Below are positions 21,415 to 28,124 of a stretch of DNA of 30,549 nucleotides, piece by piece; the first letter of the stretch is position 1; each line of letters starts with the position of its first letter. The notes beneath the pieces were generated by a model. It made no database searches and was not told the DNA's origin. It saw only the letters and a list, made by a program, of their open reading frames with translations. The stretch comes from Hadesarchaea archaeon (GTDB lineage: Archaea > Hadarchaeota > Hadarchaeia > Hadarchaeales > Hadarchaeaceae). Position numbers and translations under genes: made by a program. Where the stretch lies: assembly GCA_030615805.1 (NCBI GenBank), contig JAUWYN010000003.1:1-30549 (forward strand), given 5' to 3'.

Positions 21415-22926
21415 TTACTTTGGGCCCTTCCACTCGCTCAGCGGCACCCCTAGCTCCCGCTCGACCGCTGGACGGTGGATTGAGTTCATGCTGCAAAATG
21501 GTATTATGCGGCCATCCGGCACCGCGTAGTGGATAGCACAGCGCTCGACCCGATCCTGGCAGAAGTTGTAGGGGTCCATGAAATGCATGCACCCTATCAT
21601 CAGAGCCTTCTCATGGAACTCCGCGAGGGCCGAGTAGCTACCGGTGCGTAGGATATTAAGCAGGATCTTCAGGAGGTTAAGGCCCTTGGGTGCCTTGGAC
21701 ATGTCGATAGTCTCGGGTACATCTTTGATAGCTCTCGCAAAGACCCTAGTCTTGACCGCAAAACCTCCTTTCTTGAGCTGCTCCGCATAGCTGTCGAGTA
21801 AACCGAATAATTTTGAAACATTGACAAATCTGGTTATCGGGATAATGCGTCCATCCTCGATGAACACATAAGTCGCAGCACCGCAGTGCTCATGACAAGT
21901 AAATTTCACGAACTTTCTGCCCGTGTATGCGTCGATGAAACGTGAAATTGGCATCATGTAAGGGATTGAGTAAAAGTCCGATTCTTTGATCTGCCCATCC
22001 GTCTGTTGCTCGACCGCCTTTAGGAAATCTGGGATAGTTATACGCCATCGCTCGCGCTCCTCCTGCGAAATCCGACCGGAGAACGATACGGGCTGCACAT
22101 TGATACATCGTATGATATCTTTGTTTTTTGCGGCAAAGCGAATGATGTCTCCTACTTGATCGTCATTTATCCCTTTGACGAGCGTGACCACAAGTACCAT
22201 ACTCGTAAGACCGGCCTTACGACAGTTCTCGATCGCCTTGAACTTCAGATGGAGAATGTCCGCCCCCCTTGCCTTGATCGTTGGTTCAGGGGTTACGCCG
22301 TCGAACTGTAAATAAATGGTGCTGACCCCCGCCTCGCGTAGCCGCTTCACGAAATCTAGGTCTTGGGCGAGGCGTATCCCGTTGGTGTTCACCTCGATGT
22401 GCCAGAAGCCGGCTTCCTTCGCCGCCCTAACTATATCTGGTAAATCGTCTCGAATGGTCGGTTCACCCCCTGAAAATTGAACCGCTGGAGGGGGTGTTGG
22501 TCTATTAGCGCGCAGGTTCTTCAACATCCCTTTTATTTGCTCAAAGGTTGGCTCGTAAACGTAGCCAGCTGCGGCGGCATTTGCAAAACATATGGGGCAT
22601 CGTAGGTTGCAACGATTTGTGACGTCGATGATGCCAAGGACGGTGTGGGACTTGTGGTTCGAGCATATTCCGCAATCGAAAGGGCATCCCCGCTGTTCCT
22701 TCGTGCGCGGGTTCTCCACACCTTCGCCGACCTCAGCGAACTTCTCGAAGCGCTTGTAGAGTTCAGAGTCCGACCAGTAAACGTCTTCAAAGCTGCCGTG
22801 CTTGGGACACTCCTTTTTAATTAACGCTTTGCCATCTTTTTCAACAACATTTGCCTCGATGACCTGCATACATTCTGGGCAGAGGCTCTTCGTCTTTTTA
22901 AGCAGTTTTTCGCCCATTCCAATCAT
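21415..22926 (-). CDS. tes: Radical SAM tetraether lipid synthase (Tes/GDGT-MAS type)
   Basis: This 503-residue protein matches the archaeal radical SAM family that couples two archaeol tails into GDGT or macrocyclic archaeol. The radical SAM cluster motif is CNLRCPIC (C106, C110, C113) in IIDVTNRCNLRCPICFANA. N-terminal cysteines for further metal centres are at C16/C19 (CPEC), C40/H43 (CPKHG) and C81/C85/C88 (CPFDCGIC). The QFSGGEPTIRDDLPDIV, GFWHIEVNTNG and LQFDG blocks follow. Late cysteines occur in CHEHCGA, IGCMHFMDPYNFCQDRVERCAIHY and IPFCSMN. This cysteine layout is that of Tes, though paralogues of other function exist. ATG 22926 is likely leaderless. It is divergent from trmB-carS. 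Confidence 0.85.
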   Translation of the reverse strand: MIGMGEKLLKKTKSLCPECMQVIEANVVEKDGKALIKKECPKHGSFEDVYWSDSELYKRFEKFAEVGEGVENPRTKEQRGCPFDCGICSNHKSHTVLGIIDVTNRCNLRCPICFANAAAAGYVYEPTFEQIKGMLKNLRANRPTPPPAVQFSGGEPTIRDDLPDIVRAAKEAGFWHIEVNTNGIRLAQDLDFVKRLREAGVSTIYLQFDGVTPEPTIKARGADILHLKFKAIENCRKAGLTSMVLVVTLVKGINDDQVGDIIRFAAKNKDIIRCINVQPVSFSGRISQEERERWRITIPDFLKAVEQQTDGQIKESDFYSIPYMMPISRFIDAYTGRKFVKFTCHEHCGAATYVFIEDGRIIPITRFVNVSKLFGLLDSYAEQLKKGGFAVKTRVFARAIKDVPETIDMSKAPKGLNLLKILLNILRTGSYSALAEFHEKALMIGCMHFMDPYNFCQDRVERCAIHYAVPDGRIIPFCSMNSIHRPAVERELGVPLSEWKGPK

Positions 22927-22955
22927 TTACCACTCAAAGGGGTAACATTTAAGCC
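22927..22955. promoter_or_regulatory. Shared TATA box and candidate operator between tes and trmB
   Basis: CATTTAAGCC (22946-22955), read as GGCTTAAATG on the other strand, is centred about 25 bases from both tes ATG 22926 and trmB ATG 22975, so one TATA element fits leaderless transcripts in both directions. Next to it is an inverted repeat, TTACC-N9-GGTAA (22927-22945). It lies between the TATA box and the start of tes, but upstream of the TATA box for trmB. Confidence 0.5.
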
Positions 22956-22974
22956 TTCTCGAACTTCTCTTGAT

Positions 22975-23733
22975 ATGAAAAGTGGTGTGATGTTGCCGGA
23001 GAAAACCCTGCGGCTGTTGAAAGACTTCGGGCTGACTGAGTACGAAGCAAGGGTTTACACGGCGCTGGTCTCTGGCGGGCCCTCCACGGCTGGGGGCCTG
23101 AGCGAGGCCGCCAATGTGCCCTATTCCCGAATCTATGACATCCTATCGAGACTCGAGCGGCGGGGATGGGTGGAAATCCAGTCCGGTAGGCCCGCGAGGT
23201 ACAAGGGGAAGCCACCTGCTGAGGTGATCCGGCTCCTTCGCATCGAGCGGGAGCGGCGGCTCAAGGAGACTGGCGAGGAGATCGTCAAGGAACTCGAGCC
23301 CCTCTACGAGCAGAGGGCCGAAGCCAGAAGGCCTGACATCTGGGTCATCCGCGGCGACCGGAACTTGATGGGTAAGATAGGGGAGATGCTGGCCCGCGCC
23401 CAAGTTGAGGTCCTCCTCTCGGGCCCGTCCCTGCCGGAGGAGCTGCTCTCGCTGGAGGTGCTGGGGGCCCTACAACTCGCCAAGAACCTAACGTTTCGCG
23501 TGATAACCTCCGAGCGGGGAAAGCGCATCAAGAAACTCAAGGCCCTCCCGAACTTCGAGGTTAGATACCGAAAGCCTCTTTTCGGTGGCGGCGTCATCAT
23601 GGATGGAAAGGAGGTCCTGCTCATCCTGGCTAGCACCGGGGAAAGGCTGGGCATCTGGTCGAACGAGGTTGGGCTCGCCAATTTTGCGAAGGAGTATTTT
23701 GAATACCTCTGGAAGGATTCGGTGGGAAGATAG
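22975..23733 (+). CDS. TrmB-family transcriptional regulator
   Basis: This 252-residue protein has an N-terminal winged helix (about 10-80: LLKDFGLTEYEARVYTALVSGG, AANVPYSRIYDILSRLERRGWVEIQSGRPARYKGKPP), then a coiled-coil linker (ERERRLKETGEEIVKELEPLYEQ) and a C-terminal effector domain (about 120-252), the TrmB layout. Relatives sense sugars or other metabolites. This one lies between lipid genes and abuts carS with no gap (TAG-ATG), so its effector may be related to lipid precursors; that is inference. ATG 22975 fits a leaderless start; ATG 22990, just behind GGTGTG, is the alternative. Confidence 0.87.
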   Translation: MKSGVMLPEKTLRLLKDFGLTEYEARVYTALVSGGPSTAGGLSEAANVPYSRIYDILSRLERRGWVEIQSGRPARYKGKPPAEVIRLLRIERERRLKETGEEIVKELEPLYEQRAEARRPDIWVIRGDRNLMGKIGEMLARAQVEVLLSGPSLPEELLSLEVLGALQLAKNLTFRVITSERGKRIKKLKALPNFEVRYRKPLFGGGVIMDGKEVLLILASTGERLGIWSNEVGLANFAKEYFEYLWKDSVGR

Positions 23734-24240
23734 ATGGATGAGGTGTTAAACCTCCTCGCGTCCGCGCTCTGGTTCATCCTTCCCGCCTACATCGCGAACG
23801 CGGCGCCAGTCGTGCTGGGTGGTGGCAAATCCATCGATGGAGGCAGACAGTTCATCGACGGGCGCAGGATTTTCGGTGCGGGCAAGACAGTGCAGGGGTT
23901 CGTCGCCGGGTTGGCGGCTGGCACCTTCGTCGGGCTGCTCCAAGGCATCGCTGTAGGGCCGCTTCCGGACTATCTCGCCTTGGGCTTCCTGCTCGCCTTG
24001 GGGGCTCTACTGGGCGACCTGCTCGGGAGCTTCATCAAGCGCAGGCTCGGCATCAAACGCGGTGGCGCCGCCCCTGGACTCGATCAACTTAGTTTTGTGC
24101 TCGTGGCTCTGCTCGCGGCAAGCCCACTGGCCCTCCCCAGCTGGGAGATCGTTCTCACAATAATTATCATCACCCCGCCGATTCACCTCGCCACAAATTT
24201 CGGTGGCTACAAGCTGGGGCTCAAACGCAGGCCCTACTGA
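23734..24240 (+). CDS. carS: CDP-archaeol synthase CarS
   Basis: This 168-residue membrane enzyme of the CarS (DUF46) family activates unsaturated archaetidic acid (2,3-di-O-geranylgeranylglyceryl phosphate) with CTP to CDP-archaeol, the precursor of all polar headgroups. Motifs are LPAYIANAAPVVLGGGKSIDGG, FIDGRRIFGAGKTVQGFVAG, then GALLGDLLGSFIKRRLGIKRGGAAPGLDQLSF (a CdsA-like C-terminal signature). About five spans are present. The usual GDGKT is GAGKT here, an Asp-to-Ala change. The start codon directly follows the trmB stop, so it is co-transcribed with trmB. It converges on a phosphoribosyltransferase gene, overlapping by 7 bases. Confidence 0.93.
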   Translation: MDEVLNLLASALWFILPAYIANAAPVVLGGGKSIDGGRQFIDGRRIFGAGKTVQGFVAGLAAGTFVGLLQGIAVGPLPDYLALGFLLALGALLGDLLGSFIKRRLGIKRGGAAPGLDQLSFVLVALLAASPLALPSWEIVLTIIIITPPIHLATNFGGYKLGLKRRPY

Positions 24241-24695
24241 CCGCCGCGCTTGACGGGTGCTTCCTCCCAAGGAAAGACGACCCATTTGTCGGTTTTAAAC
24301 GTGAAATAATCCGGCTTCAATCGAGACTGCGGTTTGTAAGCGATAGTCACAACGCGTATCTCCTTTGCCCCCTTGCGCTTGAGGTGTTTGAGCACGAACT
24401 CCAAGCTCGTGCCCGTATCCGCGACATCATCGACGACCAACACCTTGCCAGAGATTCTCTTGATGTCGGCATAAAGCTCGGGTTTCTTGAGGTGCAGGTT
24501 GACGCCCTTGTAGTACTTCACGTGAATGACGCGCAGGAGCTTGTCCCCGAGCAGATGCGAGAGCCTCACCGCAGGGATGAGGCCACCTCGGGCCACGCCG
24601 ACGATGACATCCGGGTCGAATTCGCGTTTTATGACGTTAGCTAGAGCAGTAACGGCCCCCTCGACCTCTTCCCAACTCATCGATACGAGTTCCAT
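24234..24695 (-). CDS. Phosphoribosyltransferase (purine, Gpt-like)
   Basis: This 153-residue type I PRTase has the PRPP-binding motif VLVVDDVADTGTSLEF, the upstream VIVGVARGGLIPAVRLSHLLG loop, and the C-terminal KPDYFTFKTDKWVVFPWE segment. The last, with its aromatic WVVFPWE, is typical of archaeal xanthine/guanine-type salvage PRTases. The nucleobase cannot be fixed by eye. ATG 24695 is chosen because GGTGGCCGCG precedes it; ATG 24680 (MSWEEVE) is possible. A second, larger paralogue lies about 760 bases away on the same strand. Confidence 0.9.
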   Translation of the reverse strand: MELVSMSWEEVEGAVTALANVIKREFDPDVIVGVARGGLIPAVRLSHLLGDKLLRVIHVKYYKGVNLHLKKPELYADIKRISGKVLVVDDVADTGTSLEFVLKHLKRKGAKEIRVVTIAYKPQSRLKPDYFTFKTDKWVVFPWEEAPVKRGGQ

Positions 24696-24847
24696 CGCGG
24701 CCACCGGGGATATCAATCTCAGGTGAACTAATTAAAAAAGGATTGCCGACGCGCGAAATTGTAGCTACCTCTCCCTGCTTTCTCGTGTTCTCGCCGCTGA
24801 ACATAACGTTTAATCACTCAGTACTTCAAAACTTTATAGGGTACGAA

Positions 24848-25018
24848 ATGGGCAGGGTCGCCGGCGTATGTGTGATATGCGGGCGGGCCAGCGTCGACGT
24901 CTATCGCTGCGGGATCTGCGGTGCCACGGTTTGCTCGCGATGCTTCATGCACGACATCAACGTCTGCAGGCGATGCCTCAGGCATGGACTCTGGGTGAGC
25001 GATCGCGGACCTGAATAA
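24848..25018 (+). CDS. Small zinc-finger protein (56 residues)
   Basis: MGRVAGVCVICGRASVDVYRCGICGATVCSRCF, then DINVCRRCLRHG, is densely packed with cysteine pairs: CVIC, CGIC, CSRC and CRRC plus a histidine. It looks like a two-zinc treble-clef/B-box-like finger similar to small archaeal HIT-type or orphan zinc-finger proteins. ATG 24848 is preferred to the GTG/TTG-type extension back to 24743, which reads through AT-rich promoter-like DNA (a TTTATAGGG box at about 24832-24840 and GTTTAATC at 24808). The 29-base gap to the TOPRIM gene suggests a functional pair. Function is unknown. Confidence 0.72.
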   Translation: MGRVAGVCVICGRASVDVYRCGICGATVCSRCFMHDINVCRRCLRHGLWVSDRGPE

Positions 25019-25030
25019 CTTATCTATATG
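25018..25030 (+). promoter_or_regulatory. TATA-like element before the TOPRIM gene
   Basis: TTATCTATATGTA begins right after the zinc-finger gene stop and lies 18-30 bases before ATG 25048, fitting a leaderless start. Confidence 0.4.
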
Positions 25031-25047
25031 TAATTTTGTGGTAAATC

Positions 25048-25449
25048 ATGCTCGACCTTGAAGCTCTTGAACAAATCGAGGAATTGCTTAGCGAACTAAA
25101 AACATACTCCGCTCAAGGCGTGCCCATCTTGGTCGAGGGCGCGAATGATGAGAGGACCCTGCGCGGGCTAGGGATGGAGGGGTGCATTTTCAGAATTTCG
25201 GGCAGCAGTAAAACCCTGTTAAACTTCCTCGAGGGTCTTGCTGGCTCCGAGCAGATTGTCATCATGACTGACTTCGACCGAGCCGGCGATAAACTCGCAA
25301 AGTTCTGCACCAAGCACTTGAAGAGGCTTGGGGTGGAGCCAGTGGTCGAGTTTCGGGAGAAGCTCAAAAGGCTCCTCCGCAAGAACGTAAAGGACATCGA
25401 GGGGCTCGCGAGGTTCCTGCGCAACCAACGAATTGCCCTCAAGCGTTAG
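25048..25449 (+). CDS. Small TOPRIM-domain protein (UPF0292-like)
   Basis: This 133-residue protein consists mostly of a TOPRIM domain. The Glu motif is ILVEGANDERTLRGLG (about 27-42) and the DxD motif is IVIMTDFDRAGDKLAKF (about 70-86). These residues bind Mg in topoisomerases, primases and nucleases such as RNase M5. Small archaeal stand-alone TOPRIM proteins are predicted nucleases without a known substrate. A basic C-terminal helix (REKLKRLLRKNVKDIEGLARFLRNQR) may bind nucleic acid. It is flanked by the zinc-finger miniprotein and converges on a phosphoribosyltransferase gene with three bases between the stops. Confidence 0.86.
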   Translation: MLDLEALEQIEELLSELKTYSAQGVPILVEGANDERTLRGLGMEGCIFRISGSSKTLLNFLEGLAGSEQIVIMTDFDRAGDKLAKFCTKHLKRLGVEPVVEFREKLKRLLRKNVKDIEGLARFLRNQRIALKR

Positions 25450-25452
25450 CGG

Positions 25453-26067
25453 CTAGCCCTCTTCAGCCAGGATCTGGAGGGTGAACTTTTCGATGATAGG
25501 GAGCTTTAGGCCAATCCGCACGAGCTCTGCCTTTATCTCCTCCCGTGACTTGCCTTGCCCCTTCAACTTCAAAATTATCTTTTTCATGGTCTCGTAAATC
25601 TCGTGGGGAAAACATATCCATGCGTCGGTCGTGCGTGCCAAGAAGTCTGGGGTCACGATCGACCACGGCTTACAGTAAAGCGCGCAAATTTTAACATCAG
25701 CCGCACCTTGGTCAAACAAATGTTTCTTGACCAGCTTGAGGCTTTTTCCGGAATCAGCGATGTCGTCCACCAGCAATATCCGTTTTCCATTGACTTCGAT
25801 AGGTATGGGCTGCGTTATCTTCGGGCGGGCGCGCGTCTTGTAGATACCAATGTAATGCTCGACCTTGATGGTAGCGATGTTTGGGTTCTCAAGTAAGTCG
25901 GACAGGACCCTTCCGGGGATCCACCCGCCCCGGGATATCGCCACAAGCAGATCCGGTTTGTAGCCGCTGCGCCTGATTTGGTCCGCGACCTGGATGCAGA
26001 GCTTGTAGATGTAGTCCCAGCTTGGCGCCTCGTATTTCTCAGGTTTTTTAGAGGCTAGCATGGACAC
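25453..26067 (-). CDS. Phosphoribosyltransferase (purine-type, larger paralogue)
   Basis: This 204-residue type I PRTase has LLVAISRGGWIPGRVLSDLLENPNIATIKVEHY, the PRPP motif ILLVDDIADSGKSLKLV (about 96-112), TPDFLARTTDAWICFPHE, and a C-terminal helical extension of about 50 residues (KKIILKLKGQGKSREEIKAEL). The core is close to archaeal purine/xanthine PRTases; the tail is not in the 153-residue paralogue nearby. GTG 26067 or ATG 26061 may start it. A TTTTAAAGG box (minus strand, about 26092-26100) lies 25-35 bases upstream, so a leaderless transcript is likely. Confidence 0.89.
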   Translation of the reverse strand: MSMLASKKPEKYEAPSWDYIYKLCIQVADQIRRSGYKPDLLVAISRGGWIPGRVLSDLLENPNIATIKVEHYIGIYKTRARPKITQPIPIEVNGKRILLVDDIADSGKSLKLVKKHLFDQGAADVKICALYCKPWSIVTPDFLARTTDAWICFPHEIYETMKKIILKLKGQGKSREEIKAELVRIGLKLPIIEKFTLQILAEEG

Positions 26068-26107
26068 GCGTCTTATTAGATACTCTAGTGCCTTTAAAAC
26101 TTACTGA

Positions 26108-26743
26108 CTAGAGGTAATCCAAAAGCTGAGGGAGATGCCCAAAATCGCGGATCACGACGTCGGCGACCCTCGCAAGTTCCGAGTCCGCTCCTATCGCTAC
26201 CCCCAACCCCGCGTGCTTCAAAAAATTCACGTCGTACTTGCTATCGCCGACCGCGACGCACTGGTGAAGGTTTATGCCGAGTTCATCCACCAGCCCCGTC
26301 AACACTTCGTGCTTGAAACGCGGCTCGACGCGGAAGATGCCCTCACCGGTTAGGCGGCTTTGCTCATCGGTTGCTAGTCCGTTCGCGAATACATATTGAA
26401 TGCCAAGCTTTCGCGCGACCTCCTCCGCCAGCATGTCAAGCCCGCCTGTTATGACCGCCGTCCGATAGCCCCTCCGGTGGATATCCCCGACGACCCGCTC
26501 GACGTTCGGCGCCAACCTGCAAGGGGTGAGCACGCGCTTGACCTGCTCGAGCGTCGGTACGGGCTTCCACAAGGCGATGTCACGGCGCATGAACTCCGGG
26601 TAATCTATTTCCTCCCGCTCGTAGGCCCCAAGGTTCTTTCGCGCGGTCTCCTGGGTGCCGAAATGGCGATGGAGCACGCCCCAGCAGCTGTCCCCCTCGA
26701 CCAGTGTGCCGTCCATGTCGAAGGCGATGAGCTTGTATCGCAT
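26108..26743 (-). CDS. HAD-superfamily phosphatase, phosphoserine phosphatase-like
   Basis: This 211-residue protein has HAD motif I AFDMDGTLVEGDSCW (nucleophile D9, acid D11), a helical cap of the SerB type, motif II VITGGLD, and motif III/IV with RFKHEVL and VGDSKYDVNFL (DxxxD). The SerB-like cap and the L-x-E-G-D-S-C-W sequence suggest a small-molecule phosphomonoester, such as phosphoserine or a phosphosugar, but the specificity is not visible. ATG 26743 (MRYKLIAFDMDGTL) is chosen over TTG 26755. It is divergent from the small multidrug exporter-like gene. Confidence 0.87.
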   Translation of the reverse strand: MRYKLIAFDMDGTLVEGDSCWGVLHRHFGTQETARKNLGAYEREEIDYPEFMRRDIALWKPVPTLEQVKRVLTPCRLAPNVERVVGDIHRRGYRTAVITGGLDMLAEEVARKLGIQYVFANGLATDEQSRLTGEGIFRVEPRFKHEVLTGLVDELGINLHQCVAVGDSKYDVNFLKHAGLGVAIGADSELARVADVVIRDFGHLPQLLDYL

Positions 26744-26797
26744 GTTCTTCGGCAATTTCTTTATTTGCTCGAGTTATAAGCTAGTGGAGGTGCCAAG

Positions 26798-27244
26798 CTG
26801 GAACTCCTCATTGTGCTACTGCTCACGCTCGTACCCACCTTCGAGGCACGATACGCGATTCCGGTAGCCCTCGTCCTCACCGACCTCAACCCTGCTATCA
26901 TCTACACCGCATGTGTGGCCCTCAACCTCGTCGTGATCCCAATAGTTTTCGCCGGACTCGATTGGCTCGCTCCTCCTTTCAGGCGACGATATCGCTGGAT
27001 AGACTCCATTTTTAAGTGGTTCTGGAGGCGCGGGCACGGGCGGCGATGGAAATTTCCGGCGCTCATGGCATTCGTCGCTGCCCCCATCCCGGGGACCGGG
27101 GCCTATACGGGCACGCTCATGGCTTATCTACTCAACCTCGACAGAAAACCGGCTGCCGTAGCCGTAGCTCTAGGGGTCATCCTGAGCGCGACGCTGACGA
27201 CCCTCGCTGCTCTCGGTATCATTTCTCTCGCTAAAATCCTTTAA
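26798..27244 (+). CDS. Small multidrug export-like membrane protein (Sm_multidrug_ex family), probable CTG start
   Basis: This protein of about 148 residues has about four spans and family features LTLVPTFEARYAIPVAL near the start, then FKWFWRRGHGR, and AFVAAPIPGTGAYTGTLMAYLL and AVALGVILSATLTTLAALG. This matches COG2426/Sm_multidrug_ex, a putative exporter group with little experimental support. GTG 26813 is the first standard start but is 20 bases from any SD. A perfect GGAGGTG (26786-26792) is instead placed 5 bases before an in-frame CTG (26798), giving MELLIVLLL. That start restores the N-terminal hydrophobic helix the family normally has. TTATAAGC lies at 26774-26781. Confidence 0.78.
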   Translation: MELLIVLLLTLVPTFEARYAIPVALVLTDLNPAIIYTACVALNLVVIPIVFAGLDWLAPPFRRRYRWIDSIFKWFWRRGHGRRWKFPALMAFVAAPIPGTGAYTGTLMAYLLNLDRKPAAVAVALGVILSATLTTLAALGIISLAKIL

Positions 27245-27262
27245 CACCGAAAAAAGTTATTG

Positions 27263-27271
27263 TTATAAATA
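27263..27271 (+). promoter_or_regulatory. TATA box for the macrodomain-lipoate ligase operon
   Basis: TTATAAATA is a close match to the archaeal TATA consensus and lies 43-51 bases before ATG 27314. A second A/T box, TTATTTAAAG (27290-27299), lies 15-24 bases before the ATG and could be used for a leaderless start. Confidence 0.55.
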
Positions 27272-27313
27272 CAACAAGTCAGCGACGATTTTATTTAAAG
27301 CTGGGGCGCGAAA

Positions 27314-27844
27314 ATGCGCTGGGATCGAGTGTTAAAACTGGGGGATTTGAGCATCGTCGTGAAGCAGGGGGACTTAACTAAACAAAAGGTCGACGCGCTC
27401 TGCAACCCCGCGAACAGTCTCATGCGGATGGGTGGCGGGGCGGCTGGGGCGCTGAAGCGCGCAGGCGGCGAGGAGATCGAGCGAGAAGCTTTAAAGCATG
27501 CGCCGGTACCGGTCGGAAAGGCGATCGCGACTACTGCGGGCAAACTTCAAGCGCGCTGGGTCGTGCATGCCCCAACCATGGAGCGCCCCGCGATGCCCAC
27601 GACAGGCGAAAAGGTTTACCCCGCGACCAAGGCTGCACTCGGTTGTGCAGAGCAGGCAGGCGCTGAAAGCATCGTGTTGCCCGGCATGGGAACGGGCGTC
27701 GGTGGGGTGTCGTTTGAGGGCGCCGCGGAGGCGGTGATTAAGGCGTTGAAAGAGTTCGCTCCCGCTGCAAAATCACTCAAAGAAATTGTTTTATGTGATT
27801 TGAGCGGGGAAATGGTCTATGCGTGGGAGCGGGCGCTGAGGTGA
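27314..27844 (+). CDS. Macrodomain protein (ADP-ribose binding/hydrolase)
   Basis: This 176-residue protein consists of a single macrodomain: KQGDLTKQKVDALCNPANSLMRMGGGAAGALKRAGG carries the ADP-ribose pocket (D20; N31-P-A-N34; GGG 40-42), and LPGMGTGVGGVSFEGAAEAV (122-141) is the phosphate-binding loop. The NPAN block replaces the common NAAN but keeps the Asn. Such domains bind or hydrolyse ADP-ribose on proteins or O-acetyl-ADP-ribose. It is the first gene of an operon: the lipoate ligase CTD gene begins 4 bases after its stop, behind the SD GAGGTGATC, which overlaps this stop codon. ATG 27314 has a GGGGCG upstream. Confidence 0.92.
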   Translation: MRWDRVLKLGDLSIVVKQGDLTKQKVDALCNPANSLMRMGGGAAGALKRAGGEEIEREALKHAPVPVGKAIATTAGKLQARWVVHAPTMERPAMPTTGEKVYPATKAALGCAEQAGAESIVLPGMGTGVGGVSFEGAAEAVIKALKEFAPAAKSLKEIVLCDLSGEMVYAWERALR

Positions 27845-27848
27845 TCGC

Positions 27849-28124
27849 TTGGGGTACGCGGAGTTCAAAGCACCAAAGGGCGTGATCAAAGTCGAGCTTG
27901 AGCTTGCAGACGACGCTATCTCACACGTTTCGATTAGTGGTGATTTTTTCATGTATCCCGAAGATGCGCTCGAACGACTTGAGCAGGCACTAGTTGGCAT
28001 CAAAACCGACAGGGAGAGTTTGCTTGCAGCGGTGCAACAATTTTACAGCTCGACTGGTGTCCAAACCCCCATGATCGAGCCCGAGCACTGGGTTGAGGTA
28101 ATTCTGCGCGCGGCAGGTGAGTAG
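27849..28124 (+). CDS. lplB: Lipoate-protein ligase, C-terminal (accessory) domain as separate subunit
   Basis: This 91-residue protein is the LplA-CTD found as its own polypeptide in archaea such as Thermoplasma: EFKAPKGVIKVELELADDAISHVSISGDFFMYPEDALERLEQALVGI, followed by a helical part. The subunit is needed for the lipoate-adenylation step by the catalytic LplA. The TTG start at 27849 is decided by the perfect SD GAGGTGATC (27839-27847) just upstream. Its stop is immediately followed by the GTG of the catalytic subunit, so the two are made together. The gene order is macrodomain, lplB, lplA. Confidence 0.9.
   Translation: MGYAEFKAPKGVIKVELELADDAISHVSISGDFFMYPEDALERLEQALVGIKTDRESLLAAVQQFYSSTGVQTPMIEPEHWVEVILRAAGE

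Noticed and set aside
24743..24847. N-terminal extension of the zinc-finger protein back to 24743.
   Set aside because: The extra 35 residues are unlike a zinc finger and the DNA is promoter-like (TTTAATC and TTTATAGGG); ATG 24848 fits better.
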